A stretch of DNA of 64,000 nt from Aptenodytes patagonicus (lineage: Eukaryota > Chordata > Aves > Sphenisciformes > Spheniscidae): positions 5,052,641-5,116,640 of the forward strand of contig NC_134961.1 of assembly GCF_965638725.1 (NCBI RefSeq). The letters are read 5' to 3'. Of the stretch, positions 35,501 to 47,819 are shown piece by piece. The translations under genes and the position numbers were made by a program. Within the stretch, counting starts at the first letter, position 1; each line of letters opens with the position of its first letter. The notes beneath the pieces were generated by a model, which did no database searches, was not told the origin of the DNA, and saw only the letters and a program-made list of their open reading frames with translations.

Positions 35501-38500
35501 CTACAGGAACATCAGGAGGTTGCTTAGGGCTTCAGTCTTGCCGGCTCTGATGTTGTCGCTAGGAGGGATGGTAATCAGAGCCCTGGAAAGTAGAAGGAGT
35601 GAGTTCACAGGTGATTCACAAGAAGTGAAAGGCTTAAGTTAGAAAAAAAAAATCATCTTTGCAGACTGGGATTAACTCATACATACATTCTCACCCCTTT
35701 TTATGTTGAAATGATTCCCAAAACTTAGTAGTGCATATCAAGTTTTGCAGCTTTAGGATTGAAAGCATCAGATTTTACTGAACTCCCATCAGAAATAGTA
35801 AGCCAGTCCAGGCGACGTTGCAAACCTTAGGTTTGTAATCAGATTCAAACAACCAGTAACATGTTTTTGAAACCGAACAAAGAAATAAGCAGTAACCCAC
35901 CTGATCTGTACACCAGTACCACAGGGACGGGATGGTCATTCCCACCAAAACTCCCGGCCAGGGAAGGTCAGAGTTAACAGGGTCTCGGAAAATGTGAAAA
36001 GCATCTTCTCTTGGCAAGCCGCAGCTACTGTTTTCCTTGCGGGTGCTGGGAATGGCATCAAAGTATTTTGTCTGCAAACCTTCAAGACCGCCAACTTCAA
36101 CAAAGCCTGAAATAGGTCATGAGAAGCAGTTATCACATCTTCCTCGGTCAGTACTCTGATTTGCAGTCTCTGTAGTTTGCTGTGGGTGATCCTCCACAAG
36201 TATTCTTTAAAATCAGAAGCTATTGACTCTAACACTGTGCTGGGGGATCGCATAACACTAAAACCGCTGGCTAGAGAAGGTGCTTCTTCATCTATAGTGT
36301 TGCTTCACAACATATTTCTTTAGAGATTTTTCAGGGAGTACTTACGCATTTTTACCACATAAAGAACTGCTATAAGATTATTTTGCATATATTCCAACAG
36401 GAAAATACATAGAAAGCAGTTCCCAGAACATCAGCTGTGTAATCAGTTGTAATGATCCAGCTTGTTTGTAGTATTTGGTAAAGCTTCTATCATAGTTTTA
36501 GTAATAAAGCCCCAAGGAAACACTCACTGAAGACCATGAGAGTCACAGCCCCGATCAGCATAATGAGGGTTTGCAGAGCGTCTGTGTATATCACAGCTGC
36601 CAGGCCACCTAAGAGAGCAGAGAAGCAGCAAACTGTGGGAAACCGGGTTTGTTCTGTCGTAGCATCTCACGCTTTGCAAAAGTTTTTTGACAAGCAGCGT
36701 ACGCCGAGCCCCGTGCCTGGCGGGCCGGCGTGTTCTGACCATGTTGGGGGGCAGTTCGGCCAACTCCTGTGCATGATACTTTGGCTGAAATTTCTCATGT
36801 TTTGAATCATAATGAGTCACCATTTTATCACTAAAAAGCCAAAGTCCAGTATAAGTACTTCTACGGGAAATACATGGAAAAGCTCCAAAACAAAGCCCAA
36901 GCTGAATAAGGAGGAGGAAAAAAAAAAAAAAAAGAGTGGGGGGATCTTTATGAGCAACATCACTCGGGGTGAGCACTGGGAAAGGAGCAACCTTTATTTG
37001 TTTGGGATTTGCTGCTTACTCCATGCATGGCTTTTTTCCATTTGGCCACTCATAAGCCCTGAAAGGGCACCCAAGATTGACAAGCTTTCCGCATTACACA
37101 GCTCATTGTTATGTTAATCACTCATACCTCCAAAAAGCCCAAAGAAAGAATGTATTGTGCAAATGCCTTGAGCATAGCTTCTTCTTAAAGCAGAACTGAC
37201 TTGCATCCATACCTGCTATGGCCTTATAAGGGGTATTCATTTACTCTTACCTGGTAATTTTTTCTTAACAGGCAAGTTATCAATTGCTCCCCCCCCCCCC
37301 CCCCTTATCCATTCTCATGGCAAAAACAGATTGTATGGGAAACGCAGGACTCCTATCACGAGCACGAGGATGCATGGTGCGTTGCGTGAACGCGCTCAGC
37401 TCACTAAGCAGGATCTGTGGTATGATCTGAAACTCAGCCACGTACCTGCAACAGTGTAAACGGCTGTGATTGCCAGCAAGCCTACCACGGCGATATAGAG
37501 GTCCCAGTGTAAGGCTTGCTGAATGAAGAGGGCCCCAGCGTACATATCGACCTAGAGAAAAAGGATAGTTATCACCATTGCGATGATGATATTACCGAGC
37601 CCCCCCTAAGCTGGTGGTGCCAGGGAGCATGAACATTTAGCTGACCAAGCTGCCTCCTGTAGTGGGACCAGTCTGGTTTGTTACTGCTCGTGACGCCCCG
37701 GCTCCCTGCAGCGTCTTCTCCACGTGGCACATCCCTCTGCAGCCCCAGCTCCTGCCTCCTGTGCATTAGGACCAGGCTCAGTTCAGCGTTTAGACAGTTT
37801 ATTACCGGTCATGGGGGGACAGGGAGGGCGATGATGAAGCTGTCCTGAGAGAGGGGGAACGTGCACAGCTCTCTGTGAAAAAGACATTTAGGTGGGGCGA
37901 GCTCATCTCTTCCCCGGAGCACCAGCGAGCTGGGTGGGGAGAGCTGTGCTGGCCAGGGGACCGGAGCACCTGCGGTGCAAACCTCCCCGGGGTGCCTCGG
38001 CCTGCCGCCAGCCCCAGCATGGGTTTGCCATAATGTGAATTCCTCCCTGCTGACACGGTGACAGCGAGATAATAAGGAAGAGTGTCCTTGGGGCTGGGAC
38101 CCAGCCCTGACCAACCAGCTCTGCAGCTACGTGAAAATGCTGCATTTTAGGAGAGCTTTAGGATAGGCAAACTGCAGACCATAGAATGACAGACAGGTAT
38201 AAAAGCATGGAACGATCCATTCTCTCTCAGGAATTGTATTATCAGACATTTGCATCAAATGGTTAGTTTTTTCTAGAGGAGAACCTGAGCCTAGCTCCTC
38301 GGTGCCACCTGAACCCCGTGACTAGCATCCATTTCAGAGGGGACACAGGCAGGCGTGTGTCAGACAGCGTGTCCCACTTTGGCCCCATATGTAGAGGAAA
38401 AACACCGGCAGGGACTTGTCTGATTTCACAGATTCATGCACTGCTGCACGGTTAATAAACAGCTAGTGAGGTGTTGCGCAAGGGTTGATTCAGTAATTTA

Positions 38501-41500
38501 TTCAAGGCACTACATCAAACAAGCGTAATAAATCACTAAACTCTTTTCACCTAAACACATACCAACTCCTACGTTCTTATTCATCCTGCACATAACAGCA
38601 TTTGGTGTCTGCGCAGGCAATAAATATGCAAAGGGAAGAAACTGGGTAAGCTGCCAGACGAACAAGATCTAACAACAAATGCATCCACAGTCACAACTCA
38701 ACTTTTCAACAAACTATTGCTCAGGACATTGACACCAAGCTTTCCCTCCTACTGTAGCAAACATTCAGATGCTTAATGGGAAAAAAAAGAAGTTACTCTT
38801 TTTGTGTAGGTTCTCAAAACAACTATAGTCTGTCTTCCTCGGGTATTTTGACGATACACCCTTTCCTGCTAATACAGGGAAGGGCCAGTAGTTGCATTTC
38901 TCAGCCTCGCTGATCAGCACGTTTCCAAAGTGAATTGAATTCAGTCTGTTTCCATTTTTTTCTACTTACTGATATTTTGGTGAAGATATAGATGAACAAG
39001 TAGAGAATCGCCAGGAACATCTGAATTCTTTTGCCTCCAAAACGTTTCCGCAAGTACTCAGGCATGGTAGTAACCTATGCAAGAGACATGCCGTCAGAGA
39101 AGGTGGTGCGGAGTCGCTCCTGCGAATGGCAGAGGGCTCACCCACAGAGCCGGTGTGGGCGGTTTGCGCTGGTAGAAGACCAGAACGGCCCTGCCAGTTG
39201 CACCGTGCTGGTATTTGGTTCTCAGCTGCCTACTTAGGCCAGCACACAGCTTAGCAAGCACTGACTTTGCTATAATGTCTGACATAAGGCTCACTATAAA
39301 CTGTGATATGAGAGCCTCCATCCGTCTCCTCAGGAGATGGAGCAACTCTACTCCATTGCCAGGGGTAGCGGAGCAGTCTGACCCCCACACCCGAACCCTC
39401 AGTGCTGTTCCCGGCTCTCGTCCCCTTTAGCCCAGGCCACCGGAGCAGCCAGGTGCACCACAGCTCACGCCCTCCCTTCCAGAAGAAGCACGGGTGCAGC
39501 AGGAGATGGTTAAGCACATGAGCCAAACAGGTGGTTTAAATAACCAGCAAATCATTGATGGACACAACATCCCATCTACTTACTCCTGCTGCTATGTAAA
39601 TTGGAAGGAATAGCCAGGCCAGCACCAAAACACAAAACATCCCCTGCAAAGCAAACGGAAAGGAAGGTCAGCGATGCTGGTCAAGGCTGTGATCGGGTGG
39701 ATCAATGGGGACACGGGGACTGGGTTATCCCTCAGAGGCCTCAAACCCCCAGCAGCTGGTGGTGACTTCTAGCTCATGCAGCAGGAGTCTGAGCCTTTGG
39801 AGCTGCCAGACCTATACCCTTGTGTGGCGACTCGGTGGTGTTGGAGTTGCCCTGTACAGGACAGAGACGGCTACAGAGCCGCCGCGCCACACTCACGTTC
39901 CACTCGTAGGCTGTTGCAGCAATTCCCGAGGCGGCTCCCGACCCAGCCAGGCCGATGAAGTGGCCACTTCCAACGTTGCTGGCAAACAGGGATGCGCCCA
40001 CCTGGAGAAAGACGGGAAATCGGATCTGGCCTTGGCACAAGGCGTTGTTCCCAGCCTGGTGATGGGCAAAGGGGTAAACAGAGTAGCTTGGTACGCCAGT
40101 GCACACCCCCCCCAGTGGATTCCCACCATGGAGGTTACACAGTGATGCTGTTCCCCCACTCACAACTATGGGGGACAGGAAATCTTTGTCACCCTCTGCC
40201 ACCTTACTCTTTTGCCTGCATGTTCAGGGGCTCCGGCACCTCCCTCCAGCTTCTTTCATCATTTGCTGTCTATCGCTCATTTGTGGGCATGTTTAGGACC
40301 ATCCTGCTTCCAAAACATTGTCTAGTCTCTCGCGGAGAAGCAGGGCAGAAGGTGGAGGTACCAAGTAGAAATGTTACGTCATCAGGTTCTTACATTAGTA
40401 CATACTGACTCACCAGACCAGCGCAAATGAAATACCCCACCTAGCAGACTGGCTCAACGTAAAGCTGTGTCCGCGATGGTGACCACCCAGTTAGTTCTGG
40501 AAATCTCCAGATCAAAGCACGCAGAACCAGACAGGCTTTGCAAGCGGGCTGGCTCTCGCGGGGGCGCAGGGCTGTGGCAGGTGCCCTCCAGCAGCTCCGC
40601 TTCCCCAGTCTCAAATATGGAAAAAAAAGCCAGTATTGTAACTGGGTCTTTGCAAAACATGGAAGTAATTTTTTTTTTTTTTTTCTATTTGGAGAAATAA
40701 GTTCTGCTTGGACAAAAGCGCTTTTCAGTCTTGCTGTAGCCTAGGGGCACAAGCAGTGTAACGATAAAGATACTTACAGGCCACCAAACCATCTGTCCTC
40801 CAGCTAGAAAGTAGCCTTTTACAGTGCTGCGCTGCGTCTTCCACATGGACTGGGAAAGCAGAAAAGCAGAACACAGGTTTCAGCAATCATTTCAGTTGCC
40901 GCTCAGAGCAGCACCAAGCGATTTTCCCAGCGGAAGACTCTGTACTGTCATCAGATGAAAGTGAAGGGTTTCTTGAAGGACCTGCAGCTGCTGCTGGGGA
41001 ATCCTGGGGGACGAGAGAGCAGCAGACGAGGGAGGGGACTGGCCAATGCTGTAAGCCACGCACAGTTTTCTATTATCTCAGCATCCTGATTAAATGTTTT
41101 CTGTGATAAGCAAACTAAACCACTCTAGATCCGTGAGGAAGACAAGCAGTTTTGGACAAGAACTGCAGACATCCCTAGTTATTAGGCGCAGCCAGGGGAA
41201 ATGCTCAGCGTTGCACGTATTGCTCATTGACTCCTGTTCTTTAGAGATTTCAGATAGTTTCGTGCAACACCATGAGAGTTATGCACCACGTTTGAAGGGA
41301 GCGACTATTCATCTCTGCCTTATGACAGCCAGATTGTGCTTTTGCTATTACAAAAGCCATGCCAAAAGGATGTCCTTCTGCCTTAATTATATATGAACAG
41401 TATTTTTAATTTACGGAATCTGCTGTCGAGACCACTGCGGACAAGCACAGGTGATTTATAGGACAGCAATTCCTTCCTGGATGAACAAAACTTTATTATT

Positions 41501-41906
41501 AGCAATACTTTGTACTCAGATGACCTCTTCCTTGCAAGGGTTCTCAAAACCTTGGCAAACACTAGAGCTGAACAGCTCTCCTCTGGAGCAGCGAGGACAC
41601 TTCCCCAGGCTGAAGTGAGGAAAAGGACCTGTAAACTCTATCTTTCCGCTTGTTCAGTTGAATCCAGTGAGGTGCGGCCGGATTCAAGCCAAAATAAAAT
41701 AATTTGAGGCCCAAACAGCCATATTTTTCAGTATAACAGGGCACATACGAAAGCTTTTAACGGTATCTGCTTACCCACAGCCCAACCGCAAGGACAAATA
41801 CGAAGTACAGCACAAGAACAGCAATGTCAATGGAGTCCAGCATCTTCTGGGGAAACACATCCCACGGGGGGGTCACAGAGGATGGAGGGCTGCTGGTGGT
41901 CTCCAT
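29372..41906 (-). CDS. SLC5A11: SLC5A11 sodium/myo-inositol cotransporter 2 (SMIT2), 15 coding exons, 676 aa
   Basis: Sodium-coupled uptake of myo-inositol and chiro-inositol at the plasma membrane (family knowledge). Exons in transcript order: 41775-41906, 40778-40849, 39897-40001, 39584-39643, 38970-39074, 37446-37551, 36528-36608, 35901-36106, 34944-35079, 34071-34178, 33523-33673, 33117-33285, 32096-32311, 30702-30864, 29372-29592. The total is 2031 nt, 676 residues plus TAG; human SMIT2 is 675. Landmarks: [18 protein letters not shown] (TM segment), [58 protein letters not shown] and the C-terminal [16 protein letters not shown]. The [11 protein letters not shown] block contains the paired serines of the sodium site in the SGLT family. 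All junctions are GT-AG and the frame is intact throughout. Confidence 0.98.
30702..30864 (-). CDS. SLC5A11: SLC5A11 exon for the variable cytosolic loop
   Basis: Reads [20 protein letters not shown] and onward to SENSSNDNK, acceptor CATCAG, donor AAAT/GTAAGT. Only the first part (LTWFTR) is conserved with mammals; the rest is a poorly conserved loop before the last helix. Without this exon the reading frame of exon 32096-32311 does not join the last exon. Confidence 0.9.
31200..31620 (+). mobile_element. degenerate CR1-like LINE remnant
   Basis: Order of words typical of CR1 3' regions: AGAAGAGAAGACAGGTGGG near the left end, GACAGGAAGGGATGAGCAC, GATTCAGGTTGGAGATGAGG, and near the right end TATGATTTCTGAAGGTCCCT followed by CTGGCCCTTCTTTCTGCT. 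It is diverged, carries no reading frame and lies in the SLC5A11 intron between exons 32096 and 30864, antisense to the gene. Subfamily not assigned. Confidence 0.6.
33523..33673 (-). CDS. SLC5A11: SLC5A11 exon with the sodium-site serines
   Basis: Encodes [20 protein letters not shown] and [19 protein letters not shown] to IVGR. In the SGLT/SSS family the adjacent serines of this helix coordinate Na+, and the motif is unchanged here, which supports a working transporter. Confidence 0.95.
36918..36933 (+). repeat. poly(A) tract of 16
   Basis: Run of 16 A inside an SLC5A11 intron, preceded by AGGAGGAGG-type purine sequence. No retrocopy is recognisable upstream. Confidence 0.95.
37289..37304 (+). 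repeat. poly(C) tract of 16
   Basis: Uninterrupted run of 16 C in an SLC5A11 intron, about 140 bp beyond the donor side of exon 37446-37551. Such runs are error-prone in sequencing, so the exact length is uncertain. Confidence 0.9.
41775..41906 (-). CDS. SLC5A11: SLC5A11 first coding exon
   Basis: [20 protein letters not shown] then [19 protein letters not shown].. to VGLW, donor TGG/GTAAGC. Extracellular N-tail and first membrane helix. The start was chosen because the following 44 codons match the human N-terminus in length and pattern. Confidence 0.95.
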
Positions 41907-41951
41907 GGTTTCTTATGCAGGCCGAGTGCTTCTTTGTCTTGATGCATATAT
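41907..41951 (-). other. SLC5A11: SLC5A11 5' UTR part and upstream splice acceptor
   Basis: On the minus strand TTTTTTAACAG at about 41961-41952 is a good acceptor 45 bp before the ATG, so the first coding exon is probably preceded by a non-coding exon. That exon and the promoter were not identified. Confidence 0.5.
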
Positions 41952-41961
41952 CTGTTAAAAA

Positions 41962-44900
41962 ATGGGTTACATGGTTAGGAGAGGATGTGGCAGCACCGTG
42001 AAGGTGTTGACTGTTTCTGGAATAATTCAGGGGTTATTGGCTCTGTGGCTCTGGCTGCGGTGCTGCTCGTGCCGGAGCTGTGGAGAAGGCTCTTGCCTCT
42101 GTCATTTCCCTTCGTTTGTGACTCCCTGTCTGTGCTGTGAAGATGCTGCCAGCAGGCAGGCCAGCTGCGGGCTGGTCAGATTTCCTTTGCGGTGGATAAT
42201 TGTCTAACTGGTGGAGAAATGGGCTCATTAGAGAGGAGGTGTAAAGGCTGAAGGACAGCCGGTGATGACAGCCTGTGGGTCCCAGTGCGGCAGCGCTGGC
42301 CTTGGTGAGAAGCTGCTGCCAGAAACGTGCCCGTGACGAGCCACCAGGATGTGAAGACACGTGAACTGCTCCAGCGGCGGTGGCATTTTCCTCCTTGGCC
42401 ACAGTGAGAGCTCGAGCCCGGGTGCAGAGAGTGCTTGGGTCTCCTCCCGAGTATGGCTGACTTCCCTTATCAGGAATGGAGGCTGGCAGCGTGTCGCCGA
42501 GCAGAGGGATGGACGTACCCTCTGCCACACCGGCGTGGGCTGGGGCGGTGGGGATGAGCAGCAAGTACCGCCGGTAGACGGTGCAGCCGTGTGGAACCGG
42601 CACCAAGCGGCGGAAGAGCTGGTGTCGGAGCTGGGACTCCCTCCTGCACACCAGCCCGCAGAAGCATTTCCTGCGGGTGAGATACTCATGTGCTTCCCAC
42701 AGGAATAAAAACTCGTTTTCTTGTCCAGAAATGCCTGACGAGGAGATGTGGCACCACTGAGGGACCCCTGCAAGGGCTCTCTGGAGCCCTCCGGAGCGCC
42801 CCGTGGTGCCGGGCTGCTGCCCTTTGGAAGAAGGGGCAGGATAAAGTTCACGCAAGAGGGTTGGTCAGGTATTTGAATTAATGCAGTTCCTCCTCATTTC
42901 CTCCTCCTCCCCTCACCCAGGCTTGGCCCCGCTTTGACAGCAGGACAGGAGGCGAGTGGCAGCCCCGGTGCAGCCAAAGCAGGGGCAAGGCCCACCTCGG
43001 AGAGCCCCTGGCTCGGCGGGGACCGTTGTCGGTCACCAGGGTTCCCCGGGCCCAGCACCTCACTGCCGCGCTCCAGCCACGGAGCAGGTTCGGGATTATT
43101 TCTCTCACCCTGCTGAGCCGAGGAGACGGTTCCTCCAAAGAGGGGCAGAGCCGGCACTCCCCGGCCTCGGCGTGGCCTCGCAGCTGGCTCAGCTCTGGGT
43201 CCAGCCCCGGCGTCGCCGGGATGGCTGAGCCGGGTGTCTGCTGGTCCTTGTCCTCCTCCTGCCTATGCGGCTGGCCAAGTCCTTTGGCCTCTCTTGCACT
43301 TGTAAAGCGACACTTATAAGCTCCCCCCTGCCAAAAAGCTGAAGAAGGTGGGGCGAAGGGTGGCCTGCACCAGCCCGGGGCTCCCGGCTTGGACTGTCGG
43401 ACAACAAGCGGTCGAACAAGTTCTTCCTCTGAACGCCCGGCGCACAGCAAAGCACAGACCAAAACAGCTGCCCTGGCCCTCGGTCCCGTGTTTCAAAACC
43501 TCTGCCAGCTTCACCCCTTTGTTGAACTGCAGCTGGAACCTGCCCTTAACTCATCTGTGGCCTGAAGGCTTGCCTGAAGGGCAACTGGCTGCTCTCGTGC
43601 ACCGGTGGCACCGCCGGGCACCTAATGCCCAGGTGTGTGAACGAGCAGGGAGGGAACGGAGTCACAAGTGCCGTGGTGACAGAGATGCAGCGATTTCTCC
43701 TGCTGGGCGGTATTCAAGAGGACAAGCCCTGCCCTGTGTCCCTGCTACACCCACTCCTGCAGCACAGGTTCTCGTGCCTTTACGAAAAGGTCGGGCAATA
43801 AAAAGTTTTCCGGTGGCAGATACCATCCCATCACCCGCTTTCCACAGCTGGGGGATTGCATCCCGAGACATCAGCAGCCTCCAGCACAAGAGCCGAGGAT
43901 GGTACAGAGCCATGTTCTGGTTGGGTGGCAGCGGTGGCAGCGCCGGGCTGGGACCGGGGACTTGCAGCACCTTGGCAGAGCCTTTTCTGTGCCTTATAAA
44001 GCCCCCGGATCCCACTGAATTCCTTGGGAGCTTCTGCCTTGCAAGGATGCAGGGCGCTGATGATCAGAAGATCAGTGCTATCTTACCTCTTTAAGAGGCA
44101 ACGTGTCTTGGCTGTTGCCGAGTTTTTACTGGCATGCTTAACCTCTAACGAGGAAAAGAAAAACAGGGTTTGGTATGCCAGCCTTGGGAAGTTGCTAACC
44201 CTGCTCTAACACCTCCTGCTTTCTCTTTCGCAGCTCTGATATTGCTGTTTCTTTTCATCCCGAGACACTTCCCATCTCGGGGCCCGCAGGCAGGTGGTTA
44301 GCACCGGCAGTACAGCCATGGCTATAACCTACATGCGCTCAGTCTCACACGGGATTCAGCCACACATGCAGGAGAGCGTTGGGCCTTTGCCTCCGAAATG
44401 CGTGCGGATCTGGGGCAGAGCTCTGCAGGCATTTGTCGTGCCCGTCAGTAAAGAAAGGAAACGTGGGATACACTGCAGGGGAAATTCCCGGAGCTGAGTA
44501 CAGGTGCCCGGTTAAAGCTCCTCTTGTGGCTCCCCGAGCCCGCAGGGAGGCTGGGCATTAGGAAAAATGCAGTAGACTCGGTTGCTCTGATTTCAGATCC
44601 TAACTCTGCCACAGCCCAGTGGAAATTTTGCCCGTTTTGTGAATTCAGCTCACAGCCCAGTCTCCCTCGGTTCCTGGCACAGGCGGCAGGACTTTCCTCG
44701 CCAGAGATTGTGAGGAAGGAACATCCGTGGCATTGAAATGAAGCCGCTGAAGCCAGCCCTTTATCAATGGTCCCGGGAGAGACGCAGCCCACGTGGGTCT
44801 TGAGTAACCCGTCGGGACTCTATCTCTCTAAATGCCTCCTCAACGAGATTTTTTAAAGCATTCCCAGGTCCATCCACCTTCTAAAGACACCACCGCTCGC

Positions 44901-47800
44901 CGGGGCTGGAACACAGCCCAGCGGCAGCCCCGAACCCGCGCATCAACCGGAGCTCCCCGACTCGAAGTAGAAGCTGAAAGGGAACTTACTGCGCTCAGCT
45001 GGGTCTCATTCTGTTCCCTGCGCCGGGCACCACCAAGCCTCTGCCAACTGACAGGCAGCTTAAATATTGCCAGAGAATCGGGATTTGCCAGCGGAGCTGT
45101 TAACGGTGTCACAAGGAATGAGAAGGAATATTTATAGTCAAAGTTAAACTAATTGCCCGAAGTTACTCTTTCGGTCTCCCGTGGCTCTGGTGAGAAGTGT
45201 ATTATTTTCACTATCAGGGCTCATGGGTCAAACTCCACAGAGTGCCATTCTCTTAAGCAATCTGCGCAGCTAGAGAAGGGAGAAGTAACAATAAAAAAAA
45301 TCCGTGCTGATGTCCTCTCAAGCTGACAGCCCGCGACACAGGGGGGAGCTGACAGCCAGTCCTGTCTCTAACTTTATGCCTAAGCCTTACCAACAGCAGA
45401 GTTCATCCGTGGGGTGGGGTTCATAACTCATTTCTGAGTCTGTAGGTTAATCCCAGAATCGGGTCCCCTTCTGGGACCAGGCTGGAGGTTTTGGCTTCAG
45501 CATCACCTGTCTGAAAAACCTGATAAAACACTTATGGCCGAATAACATGCAGGGAATGGTGCTGAAGAGGGACCTTCCAGCACAGCGAGAGACCGTGGCA
45601 GGAGGCAGCTCATACATCTCTGAAATCGGGGTGCACAGAGCCCCGGGGCAGCACTACCGAGAAGCCTCGTGCCTCGGCGCCGGGCAGGTAACCTCCTGGC
45701 TGGGAGGGCAGACCAAGCATGGGCACTGTCCTTACACAAACCTAATCCATGTCCTGACAGTGGAGTTATCAACCCGAATTTTACTCTGTGTGATCCCCTA
45801 AGGGCATGTTTTACTGGCGAGTCCTCAGCTCTTCTGCGACGCCCGGGTGAAAGTCTCAGCCAAAGCAGGGCAGCCCCCGGGGAACGCCGGTCCCGCGTCG
45901 CTGGCCGGTCGTGAGCAGCATCTCGGCGCAGGTGCTGCTTTTGTCTCTCTCTCTCACTAGTCATATAATGTTGCAACTAACTGCACTGCTTTTACCAAAG
46001 GTTTTGTGAAACCTACCCCTGCTCTGACAATCTCAGCTGCTAGAATCAGAAATTCAGCTCTCACCTTCACTTCTGGGTTTTCCAGATTGATGATGGAGGC
46101 AAGTTAAAAAAAAAAAAAAAAAGGGACCCCAAAGTCTAAGAAACCAGAAGGCAAAGTAGGAAAAAACTGGTATCTGTATTTTATCTCATTGTTTCACGCT
46201 TGGCTCACAATTCTTATGGGCATAACTAAAGGTCTTTGAATCTTGCGATTGGAGATGCTTTAATTTGGTCCGACAGAATTTGGAAAACCCAGATTTTCCT
46301 AAATTGTGTTAGAACAATGCAGATCCTCGAGGGCTTCAAATTCAACACCCAGGTGCCCTGTGCTGCCTCCCAGTCTATGCCACTTTTTTCTGACTTCCAG
46401 CCCTTCCAGTGTGAAGCTGAGACTTCTGTTTGTCTCTTCGGCATCTTTCATGGCACTTGGAAAATAACTACGGATCGTGGCCCTTAAAACCATTGTCAAG
46501 ATACTTAGAGGGAGGGTTCATATGTGGTTGCAGTTTGGCTTGGAGATGCCAGCCTGGTACTGTTGTATCCCAGCCAGTCCACCAACGGGAGCTGTGCTCT
46601 TGTCCTCACCATGACTTTACTAAAGCTGCTCATTTTCTTTTTGATTTTTCCCCCCCCCCCATTTCTTGCAGGAAAGAGCGAAAATCCTTAAATAATCCGA
46701 AGTTTGGAATGTAACCTGGGATTTTCATGGTCACTGTTTCCCTGTCTCCTGTCAGAGGATGGAAGTGGCACCCCGTGGAGCAGGAGCCACGCCACGGCTG
46801 CGTTCCCCGCACTGACCCTGGGCTGCTGCCTGAGTTATTATTTCCTTTCCAAGGACAGGCTTTCCTGTGAAGACGATCCCATGATCGAGGCTGACGCAGG
46901 CATTCTGTTAAGGCTGGGCTGTACGAGGCTAAAAGCTGAGCGCCCAGCCAGTGCGCTGATTCTGGGGAAAAATTCCCTAATGTTTGCAGTTATCAAGAAA
47001 CAGCAAAACAAGTGTGTGCGGTGAATGATGCCGACTGTCGTTATGTACCACGCTGCAAAGGAGGCTCCGGGACATCATTTCTGTGGCGGTTTATGGACTG
47101 CAGCCCGGGCTGCGCTGGACCGTGCGGTGGGAGGTTTGACAGCCGCGCTGGGCAGCTCGAAATCCCCGGGGCTGCAGAAGACCCAGGCTTGATCGGCCAG
47201 GAGGGCTAAAGAAACATCAGGAGGGGTTCGAGCACTTTAAATTCATGTGCCCAGTGAGGGACTTCTACCCGTAACATTTTTGTTAACTCTGTTCAGAGCC
47301 GTTTTACAGTTGCCGGTGCTGTGGCCTCTGGGGAGGACCCGGTGATTGAGCAGGCTGCTGTAAACGAGCTAAACTACAACCAGGAAATCTGATACGAAAC
47401 CGGTCCCTATCTATCTGCAGTTAGTGTAAAGGGAGATAAATTGCTCCGGGGACGTAAACTCAACCTCAGCCAAGAATTCCTTTTTAGAGGAAAACAATTC
47501 ACCGGCTCATACACTCACTAAATGTTTTCTTCTGAAGGCTGCAGAAAAAATCCATACTATTTTAAGAATTTATTGCTCATATTCATCACACTGTCCTGAA
47601 TGCTGGCACGCAAGGAACCCTCTTCACAATTATGCAGTTATTTTCCCCATACCAGCCCAAATCCAGCAAGGTCGGGTCCTGCATCTCTCTCCTGTAGGTG
47701 TAAGGGGCCAATATTAAGACGTGCAGTCACAGAAGTGCCAGATGCAGAATTCCTCACACCTTCACCTGCGGCTGTCGTGCGAAGCAATTTTTGACAGAGC
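41962..47800. other. intergenic region between SLC5A11 and GRID2IP
   Basis: About 5.8 kb. It should hold the SLC5A11 promoter and any non-coding first exon. GC-rich and open in several frames between about 42030 and 44100 (longest 273 codons on the minus strand, 42034-42855; 248 on the plus strand, 43348-44094), but none shows a recognisable domain or convincing splice sites. A poly(A) run of 17 lies at 46106-46122. No tRNA, rRNA or transposon was identified. Confidence 0.6.
46106..46122 (+). repeat. poly(A) tract of 17
   Basis: Run of 17 A in the SLC5A11-GRID2IP intergenic region, without an identifiable retrocopy upstream. Confidence 0.95.
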
Positions 47801-47819
47801 ACAGAGGTACATGCAGTCA

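Noticed and set aside
36918..36933. Poly(A) run as the tail of a processed pseudogene
   Set aside because: No open or decayed reading frame, and no target-site duplication, is seen next to it. The same applies to the runs at 15918 and 46106.
38160..38230. CCATAGAATGACAG as a CR1 3' end on the minus strand
   Set aside because: Only about ten bases resemble the CR1 terminal repeat; the adjoining sequence does not follow the CR1 consensus.
43348..44094. 248-codon plus-strand open frame
   Set aside because: GC-rich stretch, several overlapping open frames on both strands, no recognisable motif and no convincing splice sites or poly(A) signal tied to it.
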